The position numbers and the translations under genes were made by a program. DNA of 7,394 nt from Francisellaceae bacterium (GTDB lineage: Bacteria > Pseudomonadota > Gammaproteobacteria > Berkiellales > Berkiellaceae). The DNA is taken from positions 1 to 7,394 of the forward strand of contig JAHFQG010000057.1 of assembly GCA_023266415.1 (NCBI GenBank), in the 5' to 3' direction. Positions within the stretch are counted from its first letter, which is position 1. Each line of letters starts with the position of its first letter. The notes beneath the pieces are model-generated. The model searched no databases and was not told the DNA's origin. It worked only from the letters and a program-made list of their open reading frames with translations. Shown here one piece after another: positions 6,019-7,394 of the stretch.

Positions 6019-6623
6019 GTCATAACCTGTTGGGCTAATTGAGATTGAACGGCATCGAGGGGCTGGGTGGCATCGATGATACAAAATCGGTCCGGTTCTT
6101 GTTGGGCCAATTGGAGGTATTGTTCGCGTACGCGTTCAAAGAAGGCCAACGGTTCAATTTCAATGCGATCTTTCTTTTTATGGTGGATACGTTTCATACT
6201 GAGGGAGACTGGAGCATCTAGCAAGATAGTATGATGGGGTTTAAAGCCGCCCAATACCCAGGCTTGGAGGGCATGGATGCGGGTGAGGGGAATACCCCGC
6301 CCACCCCCTTGGTAGGCTAAGCTGGCATCTAAAAAGCGATCACACAAGACCCACCGTCCCGCGTGGAGGGCAGGTTTAATGACGTGTTCAACATGTTGCA
6401 GACGACTGGCATACATCAGCAGCAATTCTACTTCAGGCACCATAGGTTCAGTGTGTGACTGCAAAAGCAGGTTCCGAATTGCTTCGGCCACGGGGGTACC
6501 ACCGGGTTCGCGAGTACATAATACGTCGATGCCATGCGATTCGAGACACTGTTTAACAAAAATTAAGTTGGTGCTTTTACCGAGGCCTTCTATCCCTTCA
6601 AAGCTGATAAATTGTGCGGTCAT
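6006..6623 (-). CDS. tmk: Thymidylate kinase (dTMP kinase)
   Basis: The enzyme phosphorylates dTMP to dTDP with ATP, an essential step to dTTP for replication, in the cytosol. At 205 residues it has the usual length. The P-loop is FEGIEGLGKST (residues 8-18), followed by TREPGGTP (37-44), which contacts dTMP. The DRF motif (95-97) leads into SLAYQGGGRG (101-110), and the basic LID segment runs RIHHKKKDRIE (145-155). The P-loop lacks the extra arginine of eukaryote-type enzymes and the basic residues sit in the LID, so it is the E. coli-like type II. DATQPLDAV near the end also matches the enterobacterial enzyme. The ATG at 6623 has AAGGA five bases upstream, overlapping the mltG stop codon, with eight bases between the two genes. 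The 3' end runs 13 bases into holB. Confidence 0.97.
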   Translation of the reverse strand: MTAQFISFEGIEGLGKSTNLIFVKQCLESHGIDVLCTREPGGTPVAEAIRNLLLQSHTEPMVPEVELLLMYASRLQHVEHVIKPALHAGRWVLCDRFLDASLAYQGGGRGIPLTRIHALQAWVLGGFKPHHTILLDAPVSLSMKRIHHKKKDRIEIEPLAFFERVREQYLQLAQQEPDRFCIIDATQPLDAVQSQLAQQVMTWLS

Positions 6624-6634
6624 GATGGTCCTTA
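6624..6634 (-). promoter_or_regulatory. Ribosome binding site of tmk overlapping the mltG stop
   Basis: On the minus strand TAAGGACCATC precedes the tmk ATG at 6623. AAGGA is a good Shine-Dalgarno match five bases from the start and shares its first two bases with the mltG TAA. This supports the tmk start and implies ribosome hand-over from mltG to tmk. Confidence 0.8.
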
Positions 6635-7394
6635 CTGAAACACGATGCTACTGGCATATTGTCGAATAGCCGCTTGGTGCTCACTTAATGTGGCAGAAAA
6701 ATGATGAGAGCCGTCTCCTTTAGCGACGAAATAGTAGGTATCGCCTGGTTCAGGGTGAGCGGCGGCGGAGAGGGCATCCCAGCTGGGCATAGCGATAGGG
6801 GTGGGGGGAAGTCCAGTGCGAGTATAGGTATTATAGGGGGTATCTTTGAGCAAATCTTTTTTATGTAGGCGGCCGGTATAGGTGTTTCCTAGGCCGTAAA
6901 TGACGGTAGGATCGGTTTGAAGGCGCATATTTTTGAGTAATCGACGGTGAAACACACCCGATATTTTGGGCATTTCGACTTGAACGGCGGTTTCTTTTTC
7001 GATGATGGATGCCAAAATAAGGAGTTCGTAGGGATTTTTGAGGGTGAGTTGAGAGTCTCGTGTTGTCCAAGCTTCTTCTAGTTTTTGTAGCATACGGTGA
7101 TGGGCTTGGCGGTAGAGGGCTTCATCGGACATTCCTTTGGTGTATTGATAGGTATCGGGAAAGAACCAGCCTTCTGGGTGGTGAACAGGTAGGTGCAGGG
7201 TTTCGGTAATGATTTCTGGAGAAGTGAGTTGGTGGATGAGGAGAGGTTGCCTTGAGATAATATCAGAAAACTGACTAAATCGCCATCCTTCCACCAAGGT
7301 AACATAGTACCCTTTCACGTAGCCGCGGGTAAACTGTTGAACCAGGTGAGCCAAAGATGCTTTGGGGTCAATTTCGTATTCCCCTGCTTGGATG
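6632..7394 (-). CDS. mltG: Endolytic murein transglycosylase MltG (YceG), 5' end outside window
   Basis: MltG is an inner-membrane lytic transglycosylase that cleaves nascent peptidoglycan strands and is thought to end glycan chain growth. The frame is open to the right edge (first full codon at 7393), giving 253 residues of a protein usually near 340. The missing part would include the N-terminal membrane anchor. The visible N-terminus, QAGEYEIDPKASLAHLV, belongs to the LysM-like domain. It is followed by LVEGWRFSQF, EGWFFPDTYQYTKG, LILASIIEKETAV (holding the catalytic Glu, E218 in E. coli, codon at 6998-7000), RLQTDPTVIYGLG, YNTYTRTGLPPTPIAMP and YFVAKGDGSHHFSATLSEH. A TTG at 7354 is in frame but lies inside the conserved domain, so it is not the start. 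The gene ends TAA at 6632-6634, eight bases before tmk, as the first visible gene of the operon. All catalytic motifs are intact. Confidence 0.96.
   Translation of the reverse strand, partial: IQAGEYEIDPKASLAHLVQQFTRGYVKGYYVTLVEGWRFSQFSDIISRQPLLIHQLTSPEIITETLHLPVHHPEGWFFPDTYQYTKGMSDEALYRQAHHRMLQKLEEAWTTRDSQLTLKNPYELLILASIIEKETAVQVEMPKISGVFHRRLLKNMRLQTDPTVIYGLGNTYTGRLHKKDLLKDTPYNTYTRTGLPPTPIAMPSWDALSAAAHPEPGDTYYFVAKGDGSHHFSATLSEHQAAIRQYASSIVFQ

Noticed and set aside
6019..6084. Longer holB start at 6084
   Set aside because: It would add 22 residues unlike any delta prime N-terminus and increase the overlap with tmk to about 79 bases; ATG 6018 fits the family and has a nearby AGG.
7352..7354. 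TTG as the start of mltG
   Set aside because: Conserved MltG-like residues continue upstream to the window edge, so the TTG codon is an internal leucine.

Overview
The window looks like part of a gammaproteobacterial chromosome. On the minus strand it has the gene order mltG-tmk-holB-tatD(ycfH), the same order as the E. coli mltG-tmk-holB-ycfH cluster, and the Tmk, MltG and TatD proteins closely resemble the E. coli ones in their family motifs. The modest GC content, the large uncharacterised helical proteins, the hairpin-repeat arrays and the ATPase gene remnant suggest a host-associated or intracellular lineage, perhaps Legionellales-like. That last step is inference; no single marker in the window fixes the taxon.

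Left part (1-3508, plus strand): two AT-rich genes of unknown function overlap by four bases (ATGA), so they are probably translated together. The first enters the window already in frame, with a charged Ala/Glu/Arg/Lys coiled-coil repeat at the left edge, a proline-rich linker and a helical domain. The second encodes 874 residues, almost all predicted helical, with a charged coiled-coil tail. I recognise no family, signal peptide or membrane segment in either.

Middle (3509-4358): an 850-base gap between convergent genes. It holds eight copies of a hairpin element in opposed arrays: one decayed reverse copy, four forward copies with an exact 37-base period, then three reverse copies inside a 77-78-base tandem repeat. 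A long imperfect inverted repeat (3734-3899) lies between the arrays. The stem sequence differs between copies but pairing is kept, so the structure appears to matter or is copied as a unit. Next come a 51-codon remnant of an AAA_14/DUF4143-type ATPase gene, cut off after its Walker A motif, and a perfect 12-bp inverted repeat just past the end of tatD.

Right part (4359-7394, minus strand): a compact operon read leftwards. It encodes MltG (cell-wall lytic transglycosylase, 5' end outside the window), Tmk (dTMP kinase, supplying dTDP for dTTP), HolB (clamp-loader delta prime subunit) and a TatD-family metal-dependent DNase. Genes are 8 bases apart or overlap, so one upstream promoter outside the window probably serves all of them. 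HolB lacks the cysteine zinc module seen in most bacterial delta prime subunits. The operon is visibly richer in GC than the two genes on the left.
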